Assembly: GCA_023430145.1 (NCBI GenBank) | Contig: JAEZCD010000064.1 | Coordinates: 1 to 5,773 of the forward strand | Origin: Pseudomonadota bacterium | GTDB taxonomy: Bacteria; Pseudomonadota; Alphaproteobacteria; Rhizobiales; Methylopilaceae | DNA length: 5,773 nt | Direction: 5' to 3' | Part shown: piece by piece, positions 4,639 to 5,773 of the stretch | Layout: each line of letters begins with the position of its first letter | Position numbering within the stretch: the first letter of the stretch is position 1 | Made by a program: the position numbers and the translations under genes | The notes under the pieces: model-generated | Database searches by the model: none | Told to the model about the DNA's origin: nothing | Seen by the model: the letters and a program-made list of their open reading frames with translations, nothing else

Positions 4639-5773
4639 CAGTTGATCCTTCCCGCCTCGGCCCGCCGCGTGCGGACCGCCTGCTCGATCTTCGACATCTC
4701 ATCGGACTGAACCGTGTCCGAGACATGGCGGCGGACCAGCTCGGCGGTCGGATCGGCGGCCTCGCCCTCCGCATCCGCCTCGCCCGCATCCGGGTCCTGC
4801 ACGCGCGACACGATGGTGCCGGCGATCGAGGTCAGCGTCGTCGTGTCCGAGATGGCGACCAGCGGCAGCTCGATGCCGAATCGTCGCTCGACGCTCATGC
4901 GCAGCTCGAGGCCCATCAGCGAATCCATGCCGAGCTCGGCCAGCGGCCGCTGCGGGCCGATCTCCTTCGCCGGCAGCTTCAGGATGCGCGCCACCTCGCC
5001 GACGAGGATTTCCGCGACCGCCTCGCGCGCCTGGCGCGGATCGCGTCCCTTCACCACGGCCGAAAGGTTGACCCGCTCGCCGGAGTCGCCGCCGCCGGTG
5101 TCGGCATCGGAGATCACCTGCGCGAAGATCGGCGAGCCGAGGAGGCGCAATTCCCGCCGGGCGGACGCCCAGTCGATCGGGGCTATGGCGATGGTCGAGG
5201 CACCGCGATCGGCCGCATCGGTCTCGGCGAGCAGCCGGCCGAGCGCATCCAGCGCCTCGGCGGCGGTGATGCCGGCCTGGCCGAGTTTTCGCGCGAGCTT
5301 TTCGCGCACGGCCGCCTCGCGGGCGAGATAGCCGACATCCTCGAGCGCGCCCCAGGCGACCGCGAGGGCCGGCAGGCCCTCGGCGCGACGCTTGCGGGCG
5401 AGGCTTTCGAGATAGGCGTTGGCGGCGACGTAGTTCGCCTGGCCCGGATTGCCGATCACCGTCGTCGCCGAGGAGAACAGCACGAAATAGTCGAGCTCGA
5501 CGCTGCGCGTCAGCCGATCGAGATTGGCGGCGCCGTCGACCTTCGGCCGCAGCACCTTCTCGACGCGCTCGGCATCGAGATTGTCGATCAGCGTGTCATC
5601 CAACACCATCGCCGCATGGATGGCGCCCTTCAGCGGCGGCATCGTGCGGCCGACATCGGCGAGCAGCGCGGCGAGCGCCTTCGGATCGGCGGCATCGCAG
5701 GCGGCGGCCCGCACCCGGACGCCGAGCCGGGCGAGCCGCGCCACGAGCGCCTTCGCCTCCGGCGTCGAGGCGC
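4638..5773 (-). CDS. Type I polyketide synthase, C-terminal part: ketoreductase and acyl carrier protein (5' end outside window)
   Basis: The frame runs in from the right edge (base 5773) to the TGA at 4638-4640, giving 377 visible residues. It begins inside a ketoreductase: HAAMVLDDTL (5624-5595), catalytic Lys in RPKVDG (codon 5543-5541), Ser in LFSSATT (5471-5469), Tyr (5432-5430) and Asn (5420-5418) in YVAANAYLES. The Lys-Ser-Tyr-Asn spacing of 24, 13 and 4 residues is exactly that of active PKS ketoreductases, and the Leu-Asp-Asp motif is the mark of B-type (D-hydroxy) stereochemistry. An acyl carrier protein follows, with the phosphopantetheine Ser in LGMDSLMGLEL (codon 4922-4920). After it comes only an acidic linker (DPDAGEADAEGEAADP) and a charged helical tail of ~38 residues; there is no thioesterase or reductase domain. 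A GTG at 5744 is internal to the domain and not the start. KS, AT and any DH/ER domains would lie beyond the window. Confidence 0.93.
   Translation of the reverse strand, partial: ASTPEAKALVARLARLGVRVRAAACDAADPKALAALLADVGRTMPPLKGAIHAAMVLDDTLIDNLDAERVEKVLRPKVDGAANLDRLTRSVELDYFVLFSSATTVIGNPGQANYVAANAYLESLARKRRAEGLPALAVAWGALEDVGYLAREAAVREKLARKLGQAGITAAEALDALGRLLAETDAADRGASTIAIAPIDWASARRELRLLGSPIFAQVISDADTGGGDSGERVNLSAVVKGRDPRQAREAVAEILVGEVARILKLPAKEIGPQRPLAELGMDSLMGLELRMSVERRFGIELPLVAISDTTTLTSIAGTIVSRVQDPDAGEADAEGEAADPTAELVRRHVSDTVQSDEMSKIEQAVRTRRAEAGRIN

Noticed and set aside
3166..4710. Very long + strand open frame (514 residues) opposite the oxoamine synthase gene
   Set aside because: It is a mirror of the real gene caused by high GC and few stops. 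Its translation is rich in Arg/Asp/Gly/Val with no recognisable motif, runs through the repeat region and past the end of the synthase gene, while the - strand has full PLP-enzyme motifs.
1..5773. tRNA, rRNA, CRISPR array, insertion sequence or riboswitch
   Set aside because: No regularly spaced repeats, no transposase, no tRNA-like cloverleaf or rRNA stretch was recognised on either strand; nearly all of the sequence is accounted for by protein genes.

Overview
This 5.8 kb window is very GC-rich and looks like the chromosome of an alphaproteobacterium, possibly of the Hyphomicrobiales (Rhizobiales) type. Reasons are the base composition, the alphaproteobacterial style of the DnaX C-terminal domain, the dnaX-ybaB-recR gene order, a BrnT/BrnA toxin-antitoxin pair, and palindromic hairpins with TGGAT...ATGACGA edges. 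The genus cannot be told from the window.

Left part (1-2295, + strand): a core DNA-maintenance operon. It holds the 3' end of dnaX (DNA polymerase III gamma/tau), ybaB/ebfC (nucleoid-associated protein), recR (recombination mediator), and a short-chain dehydrogenase/reductase whose GTG start overlaps the recR stop. The spacing is tight throughout, consistent with one transcript. A weak hairpin followed by a T-run lies just after the last gene.

Middle (2296-3243): a small type II toxin-antitoxin operon, brnT-brnA, with a 17-nt overlap. A 259-bp gene-free stretch between convergent genes follows, packed with inverted repeats: one perfect 9-bp-stem hairpin and at least three more, two of them inside an 81-bp element with near-matching inverted ends.

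Right part (3244-5773, - strand): the end of a polyketide synthase locus, read leftwards. The 3' end of a type I PKS (ketoreductase then acyl carrier protein, no thioesterase) overlaps by one base the start of a stand-alone PLP-dependent alpha-oxoamine synthase. This is the most interesting content. The missing thioesterase and the translational coupling suggest that the finished acyl chain is released from the ACP by decarboxylative condensation with an amino acid, giving an alpha-amino ketone or sphingoid-like lipid. The acidic C-terminal tail of the PKS and the basic N-terminal extension of the synthase could form a docking pair.
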